NCBI GenBank assembly: GCA_030425945.1
Contig: JAUHZL010000026.1
Coordinates: 1 to 13,978, forward strand
DNA length: 13,978 bases
From: Alphaproteobacteria bacterium
GTDB lineage: Bacteria > Pseudomonadota > Alphaproteobacteria > Rhodobacterales > Rhodobacteraceae
Reading direction: 5' to 3'
Shown: piece after piece, positions 1 through 6,791 of the stretch
Layout of the letters: every line of letters begins with the position of its first letter
Numbering within the stretch: the stretch's first letter is position 1
Notes under the pieces: model-generated
The model's input: the letters and a program-made list of their open reading frames with translations, nothing else
Told to the model about the DNA's origin: nothing
Databases searched by the model: none
Program-made: the position numbers and the translations under genes

Positions 1-336
1 GTTGACCAGCGACTTGGCGGCCATCGTCTTGGGCAGGAACCCGACCGCCCCGGCCGCGATGGCCGCGTTGGCGGTGTCGCGCGTGGCGGTGCCCGACATG
101 ATCCCGACGGGGATGCCGCCGCTGCAGGCCAGCGCGCGCGTCAGCCCGTCGAGCCCGCGCATCCCCGGCATCGAGAAGTCCAGCAGGACGAGGTCGTAGC
201 GGGTGCCGGACTCGAGCCGCGCACAGGCGTCGTCGAGCGTGCCGCAGGTCTCGACCGTGATCTCCGCGCGGGCCTCGAGGTAGGCACCGACGGTTTCGAG
301 AAACAGGTCGTGATCATCCGCCAACAGCACGTGCAT
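1..336 (-). CDS. Response regulator receiver domain, probably NarL/LuxR-type transcription factor (partial)
   Basis: The reading frame is open from the start at 336 to the left edge, giving 112 codons. They encode a CheY-like receiver domain. The acidic pocket is LADDHD (D7, D8), the phospho-acceptor is D53 in LLDFSMPG, the switch residue is S81/T83 in IMSGTAT, and the conserved lysine is K103 in GFLPK. DDHDLF near the start and GFLPKTMAAKSLVN at the end are typical of NarL/FixJ-type regulators, whose LuxR helix-turn-helix would lie beyond the edge; that part is not seen. A second ATG at 342 is in frame, but the GGGAG motif is better spaced (about 8 nt) for 336. It diverges from the membrane CNBD gene at 622. 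A regulatory link to the partner-switching genes is possible but only inferred. No sensor kinase is visible. Confidence 0.88.
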   Translation of the reverse strand, partial: MHVLLADDHDLFLETVGAYLEARAEITVETCGTLDDACARLESGTRYDLVLLDFSMPGMRGLDGLTRALACSGGIPVGIMSGTATRDTANAAIAAGAVGFLPKTMAAKSLVN

Positions 337-436
337 CCGCATGTCTCCCGGAGTGGTGCCGCCCGGACCCGACGGTTCGGCGGGGGGGAACGGGCACGAG
401 GGCTTCCCAGGTCCTTGTTGTTGCAAGTTCCCATTC

Positions 437-456
437 CCCTGTCCATCGATACAGGG
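437..456. repeat. Inverted repeat in the divergent intergenic region
   Basis: A perfect 6-bp inverted repeat, CCCTGT and ACAGGG, flanks an 8-bp centre that contains the palindrome ATCGAT. It sits in the 285-bp gap between the response regulator and the membrane CNBD gene, in the least GC-rich part of that gap. It could be an operator or a small hairpin in either leader. I found no convincing -35/-10 pair beside it. Nothing else in 337-621 looks coding apart from in-frame upstream extension of the gene at 622. Confidence 0.3.
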
Positions 457-621
457 CGAGGGGCGACGCGGATCGCCGCCGGGGTTTTGCCGCGGCCACA
501 CCGGGCGCCTGCGACCCGGTCACCACGCCCGCGCGAAAAACGCCGTGTCGTGATGGACGCTCCCCGGCGGGACCGGTATCCCAAGGGTCCGACGGGGGAT
601 CAGGCGGGCAGGGGAGAGGTC

Positions 622-1359
622 ATGGACGATACGGCCTATGTCGGGATGCCGCTCGGGCTCTACGGGCTCGAGACGCTTCTCATGGCGGGGCTGGTGCTCA
701 AGGCGGCGGGGTTTCTCGCCCGCGACGAGGTCTGGCTGCGCGGACTGGTGTTCGCCGGGATCCTCTTTGACGCCGTCTACGTCGCGCTGATCGTCGGTCC
801 GGCGCTGCCCTATGGCGCGGCGCTGGCGCTGCTCGGGGCGCTCGGGCTGCTGGTTGTGCTGGCCTTCCTGCGGGAACGGACGACCTTCGCGCTGCCCGCC
901 CGCCAGAAACGCCTCTATGCCGCCTTCCGCACGCTGACACCCGGCCAGTTCCGACGGATCAACCGGATCGCCGACTATCGCCAGACGGTCGAGGAGACCC
1001 GGATCATCCTCGAAGGGGATGAGGTCTCCAAGCTCTTCTACATCGAGGGGTTCCGCTTCCTCGTGGTCAAGGGCGACCAGCAGGCCGAGGCGAAGGGCCC
1101 CGGGTTCGCGGGCGAGATCGCCTTCCTGACAGGCAACGCCGCCAGCGCCAGCGTCGTGCTGCCGCCGGGCACGCCCTTCGTGGCCTGGCAAACCGACGAC
1201 CTGAAGGCGCTGATGCGGCGCAACGCCGGTCTGAACAACGCGCTGATCGCCCGCTTCACCCGCGATCTGGCGGGCAAGGTCGCCCAGTCGATCCCGATGC
1301 CGCGTCCTGCCGCCCCGCCGCGCCCGCCGGTTCCGCCGCGCCCCGGCCGCCTGAACTGA
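622..1359 (+). CDS. Membrane-anchored Popeye-like cyclic-nucleotide-binding-fold protein
   Basis: This is a 245-residue protein. Three hydrophobic helices (about residues 12-33, 42-60 and 64-83) are followed by a cytoplasmic domain (about 95-220) with the CRP/CNBD beta-roll pattern: the IILEGDE strand-turn, LFYIEGFRFLVVKG, and GFAGEIAFL at the phosphate-binding cassette. The tail (226-245) is rich in proline and arginine. Three helices plus a CNBD, and the strand FVAWQTDDLKALM, recall the animal Popeye (POPDC) family. The arginine that normally follows the cassette is missing (NAASASV instead of a R-S/T-A type sequence), so cAMP binding is uncertain. ATG 622 is chosen because GGGGAGAGG lies just upstream and the membrane helices begin there; the frame is open for 104 codons further upstream without a better start. 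The STAS gene follows after 109 bp, suggesting a sensory role for the partner switch, which is inferred. Confidence 0.82.
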   Translation: MDDTAYVGMPLGLYGLETLLMAGLVLKAAGFLARDEVWLRGLVFAGILFDAVYVALIVGPALPYGAALALLGALGLLVVLAFLRERTTFALPARQKRLYAAFRTLTPGQFRRINRIADYRQTVEETRIILEGDEVSKLFYIEGFRFLVVKGDQQAEAKGPGFAGEIAFLTGNAASASVVLPPGTPFVAWQTDDLKALMRRNAGLNNALIARFTRDLAGKVAQSIPMPRPAAPPRPPVPPRPGRLN

Positions 1360-1364
1360 CGCGG

Positions 1365-1386
1365 CAGGCGCTCCGGCCTGCGCCTG
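1365..1386 (+). terminator. Possible weak hairpin after the CNBD membrane gene
   Basis: A perfect 6-bp stem (CAGGCG and CGCCTG) with a 10-nt loop begins 6 nt after the stop codon at 1357-1359. No T-run follows, so it is not a classical intrinsic terminator. It may attenuate read-through into the STAS gene or protect an mRNA end. Confidence 0.3.
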
Positions 1387-1453
1387 TCAAGAAACTGTCG
1401 CAGAGCGGGGCTAACAGCTATCTTTCGCACGGGGTGGCTGCCTGCCCCCCGCA

Positions 1454-1459
1454 AAGGAG
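1454..1459 (+). promoter_or_regulatory. Strong ribosome binding site of the STAS gene
   Basis: AAGGAG lies 9 nt before the ATG at 1469 and is the best Shine-Dalgarno match seen in the window. It fixes the start of the STAS gene and suggests that this small protein is made in high amounts, as expected of an anti-sigma antagonist that must titrate its kinase. Confidence 0.7.
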
Positions 1460-1468
1460 AGACACGCG

Positions 1469-1804
1469 ATGCAGATGACCCAGACCGAACTCGAGAACGG
1501 GACCCTGAAGGTGACCCTGACCGGCCCGTTCGACATTGCCGGGGCGGGGGACGTGGACCTGCCGTTCAGCGTGATCGCGGGCCGGGCGCAAAAGGTCATC
1601 GTGGATTTCACCGCGGTCGATTTCCTCGCCTCGATCGGGGTGCGGGTGCTGGTGAAGACCGCCAAGCCGATCGACAAGCGCGGCGGCAAGATGGCGCTCT
1701 TCGGCGTCAACGAGGCCGCGCGCAAGGTGCTGAGCGCGACCGGCGTCGACACCCTGATCCCGGTGGTCGAGGACGAGGCGTCCGCGCGCGCCGCCGTCGC
1801 CTGA
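1469..1804 (+). CDS. STAS-domain anti-sigma factor antagonist (RsbV/SpoIIAA-like)
   Basis: This 111-residue protein is a single STAS domain. Strand pattern LKVTLTGPFDIAGAG is followed by KVIVDFTAVDFLASIGVRVLV, where S55 is at the position of the serine that the partner kinase phosphorylates in RsbV/SpoIIAA. KMALFGVNEAARKVL and the VDTLIPV strand complete the fold. In this family the unphosphorylated form binds the RsbW-type kinase and releases its target; phosphorylation of the serine ends the interaction, and a PP2C phosphatase restores it. The kinase gene follows after 2 nt, so the two are cotranscribed and probably translationally coupled. The length is normal for the family. It is a candidate counterpart of RbaV of Rhodobacter capsulatus, but orthology cannot be shown from this sequence alone. 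Confidence 0.93.
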   Translation: MQMTQTELENGTLKVTLTGPFDIAGAGDVDLPFSVIAGRAQKVIVDFTAVDFLASIGVRVLVKTAKPIDKRGGKMALFGVNEAARKVLSATGVDTLIPVVEDEASARAAVA

Positions 1805-1806
1805 GG

Positions 1807-2271
1807 ATGACGGAGGCCGCCGGTCCCGCCGTGCTGCGGCTCGGGTCCGACCTGTCGGAGGTCGCGCGGCTGAACGACTGGTACGCGGGCGAGGTCGCCG
1901 GGGCCGGCGTGCCGCCCGATCTGGCGGGCGACCTGAAGCTCTGCCTGAACGAGGCGGTCGCGAACGTGCTCTTCTATGCCTTCGAGGGGGACGACGCGAC
2001 GGATGCGCCGGAGGTGGAGGTGCGCCTGCTGCTCTCGCCCTTTCGCGCCTCGGCCGAGGTGATCGACAACGGCATCGCCTTCGATCCCCTGTCGCGCCCG
2101 CGGGCCGCGCCGTTGACCGATCTGGCCACGGCGGGCATCGGCGGGTTCGGGATCACGCTGATCCGCGAGACGGCGGCGGAAGTACGCTATCGCCGCGCGG
2201 AGGGAAGGAACCACCTGACGATGGTCTGCGTGGCCCGCGCCGAGGCTCAGTCGCCCGACGCCCCCCGGTAG
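1807..2271 (+). CDS. RsbW-like serine kinase / anti-sigma factor (HATPase_c)
   Basis: This 154-residue protein has a GHKL-type ATPase fold. The N-box is LCLNEAVANVLFYAF (E49, and N53 as likely magnesium ligand), the G1 box is DNGIAFDP (D87-G89), and the G2 box is GIGGFGITL (110-118). There is no dimerisation/phospho-acceptor histidine domain, so this is a stand-alone SpoIIAB/RsbW-type serine kinase rather than a two-component kinase. Its expected substrate is S55 of the STAS protein encoded 2 nt upstream; its other client, classically a sigma factor, is not in the window. The last 25 bp overlap the 3' end of the convergent phosphatase gene. It is a candidate counterpart of RbaW of R. capsulatus. 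General stress control in alphaproteobacteria normally uses PhyR-NepR-EcfG, so the target here need not be a stress sigma factor. Confidence 0.93.
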   Translation: MTEAAGPAVLRLGSDLSEVARLNDWYAGEVAGAGVPPDLAGDLKLCLNEAVANVLFYAFEGDDATDAPEVEVRLLLSPFRASAEVIDNGIAFDPLSRPRAAPLTDLATAGIGGFGITLIRETAAEVRYRRAEGRNHLTMVCVARAEAQSPDAPR

Positions 2272-3566
2272 CGCAGCGCCAGCACCGTCAGGTCGTCCGA
2301 GGCCGGGGCCCCGCGCACGAAGGCGGCCACGTCGCGACGCAGCCGGTCGAGCGTGGCGTCCGCGCCCCCCGGTCCGTTGCCCTGCAACGCCGCGCGCAGC
2401 CGGTCCCAGCCATAGGGCGCGCGGTCGGGGTCGAAGGCCTCGGTCACGCCGTCGGTGGCGACGATCAGCCGGTCGCCGGGCCGCAGGGTCCGGGCATGGG
2501 TCGAGAAGGCGCGCCCCTCGAAGAGCCCCAGCGCCGGGCCGGTCGGGGCCAGCAGGTCGAGCCTGCCGTCGCTGCCCAGCACGAGGACCTCCTCGTGGCC
2601 GCCCTGTGCGATCTGCACCCAGCCGGTGCCGAGGTCGATCACCCCGTAGGCCAGCGTCACGAACATGCCCTCGGCATTGTCCTCGGCCAGCAGGTCGTTG
2701 ACCCGCTCCAGCACGGCCCCGGGGGTGGCGCCCTCGCGGGCCACGGTCTTGAGCACGGTGCGGGCGACGGACATGAACATCGCCGCCGGGGTGCCCTTGC
2801 CCGACACGTCGCCGACCGCGAAGCCGAGGCGGCGCTCGTCGAGCAGGAAGTAGTCGTAGAAGTCGCCGCCCACGTTGCGCGCCGGTTCCATCAGCGCGGC
2901 GATCTCGACCCGGTCCGCGAAGCGGCCCTGCGGCGGGGCGCCGGGCAGGAAGGCGCGCTGGATCGCGGCGGCGGTCTGCATCTCCTGCGAGGCGGTGCGC
3001 TTCTCGACCATCTCGGCGGCCATGTCGCGGAAGGCTTCGGCGAAATGGCTCAGCCGGTCGGCGTGGCGGTTCAGCGCGTCGAGCATGTCCGGCGTGTAAC
3101 TGCCGTCGGCCAGCGCCGTGGCCGCCCGGGTCATCACCGAGACCGCCTCGTTCACCCGGTCGAGCCGCCGTGCCAGGGCCGCGATCACCGCCAGCGCCAG
3201 GTCGGGCGCGTCGGCCAGCACCTCCATCAGCCGGGTCCGTTCCAGCCGCAACACCCTGAGCCCGTCGCCCGCGCGGACCGAGGCGGTGCGCCGTCCGCCC
3301 GCCACGGCGGCCAGTTCGCCGACCAGCTCGCCCGGTCCGAGCCGGGCCACCACGGCGGTGCCCAGGTCGCCCGAGACCTCGATCCGGACGTCGCCGGCCA
3401 GCACCGCCAGCGCGAAGTCGCCCTCGACGCCCTGTTCCATCAGCAGCGCGCCGGGGGCAGGGGCCTCGACCGGGCAGGCCGCGACCAGCCGGGCCAGCGC
3501 CGCGCGCGGCACGGCCGACAGCACGCCCCCTGCGGCGAGGATATCGACGGGATCGGGGGCGGACAT
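2247..3566 (-). CDS. PP2C/SpoIIE-family serine phosphatase with N-terminal cyclic-nucleotide-binding domain
   Basis: This 439-residue protein has three parts. Residues about 8-130 form a CRP-type CNBD with GELVGEL (E84) and GRRTASVRA (R93, T94), so the phosphate-binding cassette is intact and ligand binding is plausible. Residues about 140-205 are a helical, HAMP-like linker ending in MQTAAAIQRAFLP. Residues about 210-437 are the SpoIIE/RsbU phosphatase domain with metal-binding aspartates in VGGDFYDY (D235), GDVSGKG (D253), ATDGVTEA (D372) and SDDLTVL (D424/D425). Signal peptide and membrane helices are absent, so it should be cytosolic. The expected substrate is the phosphoserine of the STAS protein encoded by the converging unit, with a cyclic nucleotide as the inferred input. 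The linker would transmit the signal. It diverges from the metallo-hydrolase at 3753. Confidence 0.93.
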   Translation of the reverse strand: MSAPDPVDILAAGGVLSAVPRAALARLVAACPVEAPAPGALLMEQGVEGDFALAVLAGDVRIEVSGDLGTAVVARLGPGELVGELAAVAGGRRTASVRAGDGLRVLRLERTRLMEVLADAPDLALAVIAALARRLDRVNEAVSVMTRAATALADGSYTPDMLDALNRHADRLSHFAEAFRDMAAEMVEKRTASQEMQTAAAIQRAFLPGAPPQGRFADRVEIAALMEPARNVGGDFYDYFLLDERRLGFAVGDVSGKGTPAAMFMSVARTVLKTVAREGATPGAVLERVNDLLAEDNAEGMFVTLAYGVIDLGTGWVQIAQGGHEEVLVLGSDGRLDLLAPTGPALGLFEGRAFSTHARTLRPGDRLIVATDGVTEAFDPDRAPYGWDRLRAALQGNGPGGADATLDRLRRDVAAFVRGAPASDDLTVLALRYRGASGD

Positions 3567-3717
3567 CGGCGGCGGACCTCGGTGCGGGACGGGTTGCGAT
3601 CCGGCTTAGCCGCAGTTTCCGCGCCGGTCGAGGGCCGCCGTGCGTGACTGCGGCGCTACAGCCTTTCGGCGAGGGTGCAGGCGTCTTCCGCCGGGCCGGG
3701 GGGGCGGCTAGGCTGAC

Positions 3718-3732
3718 GGGGCAACCTGCCCC
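3718..3732 (+). repeat. Small hairpin in the leader of the metallo-hydrolase gene
   Basis: GGGGCA and TGCCCC form a perfect 6-bp stem with a 3-nt ACC loop, ending 20 nt before the ATG at 3753. It lies just upstream of the CGGAGC ribosome-binding region and could affect initiation. It is short, and such repeats are frequent in DNA this GC-rich. The rest of the 186-bp divergent gap (3567-3752) shows no clear promoter pair. Confidence 0.25.
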
Positions 3733-3752
3733 TGTGCCCCGGAGCCCCGTCC

Positions 3753-4580
3753 ATGTCCTCCCCCGCCACCCTGACCGTGATGGGCGCGCGCGGCACGCTG
3801 CCGGTGGCCGGGCTCTCGGCGTCGCGCTACGGCGGCAACACGTCCTGCCTCGCGGTGCGGGCCGGGGGATGCGCCATCGTGCTCGACGCGGGCAGCGGGA
3901 TCGTGCCGCTGGGACGCTCGCTGCTGGCCGAGGGGGTGCGCGAGATCGACGTGCTCCTGACCCACGCGCATTACGACCACGTGCTCGGTCTGCCGTTCTT
4001 CGCGCCGCTCTTCGCGGAGGGCGCGTCGGTGCGGCTCTGGTACGCCGGGGACCCGGTCTGCCCGGATGCCGAGGCGCTGCTCGGTCAGCTGATCCGCGCC
4101 CCGTTCCTGCCCTTCGCGCCCGAGGTGTTCCGGGCCGGGTTGTCCTTCGGGGCGCTGCCGCGCGCCGGGGCGGTGGAGCTGTCCGGAGGGCTGCGCGTGG
4201 TGACGGCCCCGGTCCATCATCCGGGGGGATCGCTGGCGCTCAGGGTCGAGGGGCCGGGGGCCACGGCGGTCTACGTGCCGGACTTCGAGCATGACGACGG
4301 GCCGATGGACGCGGCGCTGGCCGAGGTGCTGCGCGGGGCCGATCTCGCCTTTCTCGACACCACCTACCTGCCGGACGAGTATCCCGGCTTTCGTGGCTTC
4401 GGGCATTCGCACTGGCGGCGCTGCGCCGAGATCGCCGCGGCAGCCGGGGTGACGCGCTGGGGGGCGTTCCACCATGCCCCCGACCGCAGCGACGCGGCGC
4501 TGCATGCGCTGGAGGGGACGCTGGCCGAGGCCGCGCCGGGCGCCTTCGTGACCCGCGAGGGGATGGTCTTCGACCTTTAG
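3753..4580 (+). CDS. MBL-fold metallo-hydrolase, possible cyclic-nucleotide phosphodiesterase
   Basis: This 275-residue protein has a metallo-beta-lactamase fold. The first metal site motif is THAHYDH (H71, H73, D75, H76). Further ligands are likely H156 in PVHHPGG, bridging D177 in YVPDFEH, and H240/H241 in FHHAPDRSD; H218 and H220 in FGHSHW may also be near the site. The N-terminal GARGTLP...RYGGNTSC pattern and the short length place it in the RNase Z/PhnP-like group, not among antibiotic beta-lactamases, and there is no signal peptide. Some members of this group are class II-type cyclic nucleotide phosphodiesterases. Two CNBD proteins lie nearby, so a role in degrading the same signal is attractive but inferred. 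Other phosphodiester substrates are equally possible. The start has CGGAGC at a fair distance. Its last 4 bp overlap the convergent MFS gene. Confidence 0.85.
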   Translation: MSSPATLTVMGARGTLPVAGLSASRYGGNTSCLAVRAGGCAIVLDAGSGIVPLGRSLLAEGVREIDVLLTHAHYDHVLGLPFFAPLFAEGASVRLWYAGDPVCPDAEALLGQLIRAPFLPFAPEVFRAGLSFGALPRAGAVELSGGLRVVTAPVHHPGGSLALRVEGPGATAVYVPDFEHDDGPMDAALAEVLRGADLAFLDTTYLPDEYPGFRGFGHSHWRRCAEIAAAAGVTRWGAFHHAPDRSDAALHALEGTLAEAAPGAFVTREGMVFDL

Positions 4581-5809
4581 GCCATCGTGGCGCGCGGTCC
4601 CGGACGGCGCAGCAGCAGGGCCGCCATCGCCAGCACCGGGATCACGTTCCAGCCGATCCCGTTCAGGAAGGCCAGCCGGTAGTCGCCCGAGACGTCGTGG
4701 ATCCAGCCCGACATCCAGCCCCCCAGCGCCATGCCGAGAATCGTCGCCATGATGACGAAGCCGACGCGGGCCCCGGCCTCGCGCGCGGGCAGGTACTCGC
4801 GCACGATCACCGCGTAGGCCGGCACGATCCCGCCCTGCGCCAGGCCGAAGGCGAGGCTGACGAGCGTCAGCGGCACCAGCCCGTCCCAGGGCAGGAAGAG
4901 GCAAAGCGCCACGAGCTGCGCCGCGGCCCCGATCAGCAACGTGCGCACGCCGCCGATGCGGTCGGTGATCAGGCCGAAGCCCACACGGCTGACGACCCCG
5001 CCCACCAGCATGACCGACAGCATCCCCGCCCCGGCGGCCGGGCCGTAGCCGAGGTCGATGCAGTAGGCCACGATATGGACCTGCGGCATCGACATCGCGA
5101 CGCAGCAGCCGATGCCCGACACGAACAGCAGCCCGGTCAGCAGGCGCGGCGACATCCGGGCGGCGGCGGCCCGCGCGGTGGCGGCGGCATCGGCGCGGGC
5201 CAGCGCCTCGACCGGCACGCGGCGGCGCAGGGTCAGGGCGAGCGGCGCCATCACCGTCAGGCAGGTGGCGGCCAGCAGCCACGCGGCCTCGCGCCAGCCC
5301 GCGGCGGCCATCACCGGCCCGAGGATCAGCGGCCAGACCGCACCCGACAGGTAGTTGCCGCAGGCGGCCAGCGCGACGGCGAGGCCGCGCCGCCGCTCGA
5401 ACCAGAGCGACAGGTCGGCGATCAGCGGGCCGAAACTGGCGGCCGAGGCGAAGCCCACCGCGAACTGCACCGCCGACAGAACGGCCAGCGAGGGCGCCAC
5501 CGCCGCCGTGGCATAGCCGGCCGACAGCAGCGCGCCCGCGCCGATCAGTGCCGTGGTGATCCCGAACCGGTCCACGATGCGCCCGATCAGCAGGTTCCCC
5601 AGCGCGAAGCCGAGCATGGTCAGGGTGTAGGGCAGGCTGGCCTCGGCCCGGGTGCCGCCGAACTCGTCCTGCACGGCGGGCAGCATGACGATCACCGCCC
5701 ACATCCCGACGTTGCCGACCGTCGCCAGCACCAGCGACAGCGCGAGCCGCCGCCAGGCATAGGGGCTGTCGGGGCCGGGCGTGAGCGGGTCGGTCAGGGC
5801 AGCGGTCAT
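4577..5809 (-). CDS. MFS transporter, substrate unknown
   Basis: This 410-residue protein has the size and hydrophobicity of a 12-helix major facilitator. The loop 2-3 signature is GRIVDRFGITTAL, and its repeat in the second half is GLITDRIGGVRTLL. A long basic central loop (about residues 193-220) separates the two halves, as usual in MFS. The general look, including the WFERRRG motif after helix 4, resembles the monocarboxylate/oxalate-formate (MCT/OFA) branch, but substrate cannot be read from the sequence. It lies 126 bp downstream of mazG on the same strand, so it may be the last gene of that operon or have its own promoter. The 3' end overlaps the metallo-hydrolase gene tail to tail by 4 bp. 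Confidence 0.9.
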   Translation of the reverse strand: MTAALTDPLTPGPDSPYAWRRLALSLVLATVGNVGMWAVIVMLPAVQDEFGGTRAEASLPYTLTMLGFALGNLLIGRIVDRFGITTALIGAGALLSAGYATAAVAPSLAVLSAVQFAVGFASAASFGPLIADLSLWFERRRGLAVALAACGNYLSGAVWPLILGPVMAAAGWREAAWLLAATCLTVMAPLALTLRRRVPVEALARADAAATARAAAARMSPRLLTGLLFVSGIGCCVAMSMPQVHIVAYCIDLGYGPAAGAGMLSVMLVGGVVSRVGFGLITDRIGGVRTLLIGAAAQLVALCLFLPWDGLVPLTLVSLAFGLAQGGIVPAYAVIVREYLPAREAGARVGFVIMATILGMALGGWMSGWIHDVSGDYRLAFLNGIGWNVIPVLAMAALLLRRPGPRATMA

Positions 5810-5897
5810 CGGCGGGGCCTTCGGTGGGGTCCGGCGCCGGGACGCGCCGCGCCGCCAGTCAACCCCGCGGCGGTCGCCCCGGCAACCCTGTCCGCGA

Positions 5898-5909
5898 CAT
5901 CGGCCGATG
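5898..5909. repeat. Perfect 12-bp palindrome between mazG and the MFS gene
   Basis: CATCGGCCGATG is a perfect palindrome located 27 bp past the mazG stop and about 90 bp upstream of the MFS start. It could be an operator for the MFS gene or a small hairpin at the end of the mazG transcript. No T-run accompanies it. On the minus strand a TTGACT element lies at 5862-5857, but no -10 box follows it. Confidence 0.3.
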
Positions 5910-5935
5910 CCGCAGCGGCGGGACCGTGGCCTGCG

Positions 5936-6781
5936 TCAGGCGCCGCGCTCGGCCGCCTTGGCCGCGTCCCAGAGCGCGTCCATCTCGGCGAGGTCGCTGT
6001 CCTCAGGCCGCTTGCCCTGCTCGGCCAGCCGCGCCTCGATGAAGCGGAAGCGGCGCAGGAACTTGGCGTTGGTGCCGCGCAGGGCCGCTTCCGGGTCGAT
6101 GTCCCAGTGCCGGGCGAGGTTCGCCATCACGAAGAGCAGGTCGCCGAATTCCTCGGCGGTCTTCTCGGGGCCAAGCCCGGCGCGGGCCTCGACCAGCTCG
6201 TCGATTTCCTCGCGGATCTTGTCGAGCACCTGCGCCGTTTCCGGCCAGTCGAAGCCGACGCGGGCGGCGCGTTTCTGCAGCTTCACCGCGCGCAACAGGG
6301 CGGGCAGGCCCTGGGCCACGCCGTCGAGCGCGCCCTTCTGCGCCTTCGCGGCGCGTTCGGCGGCCTTGATCGCCTCCCAGTCGCGGGTCTGCTGTTCGGC
6401 GCTCTTGTCGCGGCTTTCGTCGCCGAAGATGTGCGGATGCCGGTCCACCATCTTCTGCGCGATGGCGTCGGCGACGCCCGCGAAGTCGAAGAGCCCGGCC
6501 TCCTCGGCCATCTGGGTGTGGTAGACCGATTGCAGCAGCAGGTCGCCCAGTTCGCCCTTCAGCTCGTCCCACGCCTCGCGGGCGATGGCGTCCTCGACCT
6601 CGTAGGCTTCCTCGATCGTGTAGGGCGCGATCGAGGCGAAGGTCTGCTCGATGTCCCAGGGGCAGCCGGTCTCGGGGTCGCGCAGGCGGCGCATGATTTC
6701 CAGAAGGCGCGGAAGCCCCCCGCCCGGTGTCAGGCAGAGGGCATCGCTGTCGGGGCGCGGCAGCGGTCGTCCGTCGGACAT
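5936..6781 (-). CDS. mazG: MazG nucleoside triphosphate pyrophosphohydrolase
   Basis: This 281-residue protein hydrolyses NTPs to NMP and pyrophosphate in the cytosol, a housecleaning function that in E. coli also lowers ppGpp. Both MazG repeats are present. The N-terminal one has GCPWDIEQTF (39-48), E57, E58, E61, and ELGDLL with E77 and D80. The C-terminal, catalytically dominant one in E. coli has EEIDEL (E191, E192, E195) and EEFGDLLF (E211, D214). KLQKRAARVGFDWP between them is also typical. Length is close to the 263 residues of E. coli MazG. ATG 6781 is chosen because the family N-terminus begins there; the frame runs upstream into the permease gene but the residues there do not fit. 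It begins 10 nt after the permease stop, without a strong ribosome binding site, so translational coupling is likely. Confidence 0.95.
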   Translation of the reverse strand: MSDGRPLPRPDSDALCLTPGGGLPRLLEIMRRLRDPETGCPWDIEQTFASIAPYTIEEAYEVEDAIAREAWDELKGELGDLLLQSVYHTQMAEEAGLFDFAGVADAIAQKMVDRHPHIFGDESRDKSAEQQTRDWEAIKAAERAAKAQKGALDGVAQGLPALLRAVKLQKRAARVGFDWPETAQVLDKIREEIDELVEARAGLGPEKTAEEFGDLLFVMANLARHWDIDPEAALRGTNAKFLRRFRFIEARLAEQGKRPEDSDLAEMDALWDAAKAAERGA

Positions 6782-6791
6782 CCGCCGCGCC

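Noticed and set aside
310..621. Upstream extension of the membrane CNBD gene to the first in-frame ATG
   Set aside because: The extra 104 residues are arginine/proline-rich, run over the start of the divergent response regulator, and a good ribosome binding site precedes ATG 622.
1395..1424. Possible sigma-70 promoter for the STAS gene (CTGTCG ... TATCTT)
   Set aside because: Only 3/6 and 4/6 matches with an 18-bp spacer; too weak to annotate, although the 109-bp gap makes an internal promoter reasonable.
1807..2271. Two-component sensor kinase fragment
   Set aside because: It has the HATPase boxes but no phospho-acceptor histidine domain or truncation signs, and it follows a STAS gene by 2 nt, which fits an RsbW-type kinase.
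2496..3647. A 383-codon plus-strand frame opposite the phosphatase
   Set aside because: Shadow of the phosphatase gene, with compositionally biased sequence and no motifs.
3753..4580. Antibiotic-degrading metallo-beta-lactamase
   Set aside because: The fold is shared, but there is no signal peptide, the GARGTLP/RYGGNTSC and FHHAPDRSD patterns are of the RNase Z/PhnP-like group, and the setting is signalling.
3708..5702. A 664-codon minus-strand open frame over the metallo-hydrolase and MFS genes
   Set aside because: Arginine/glycine/alanine-rich shadow frame; both overlapped genes have intact family motifs in other frames.
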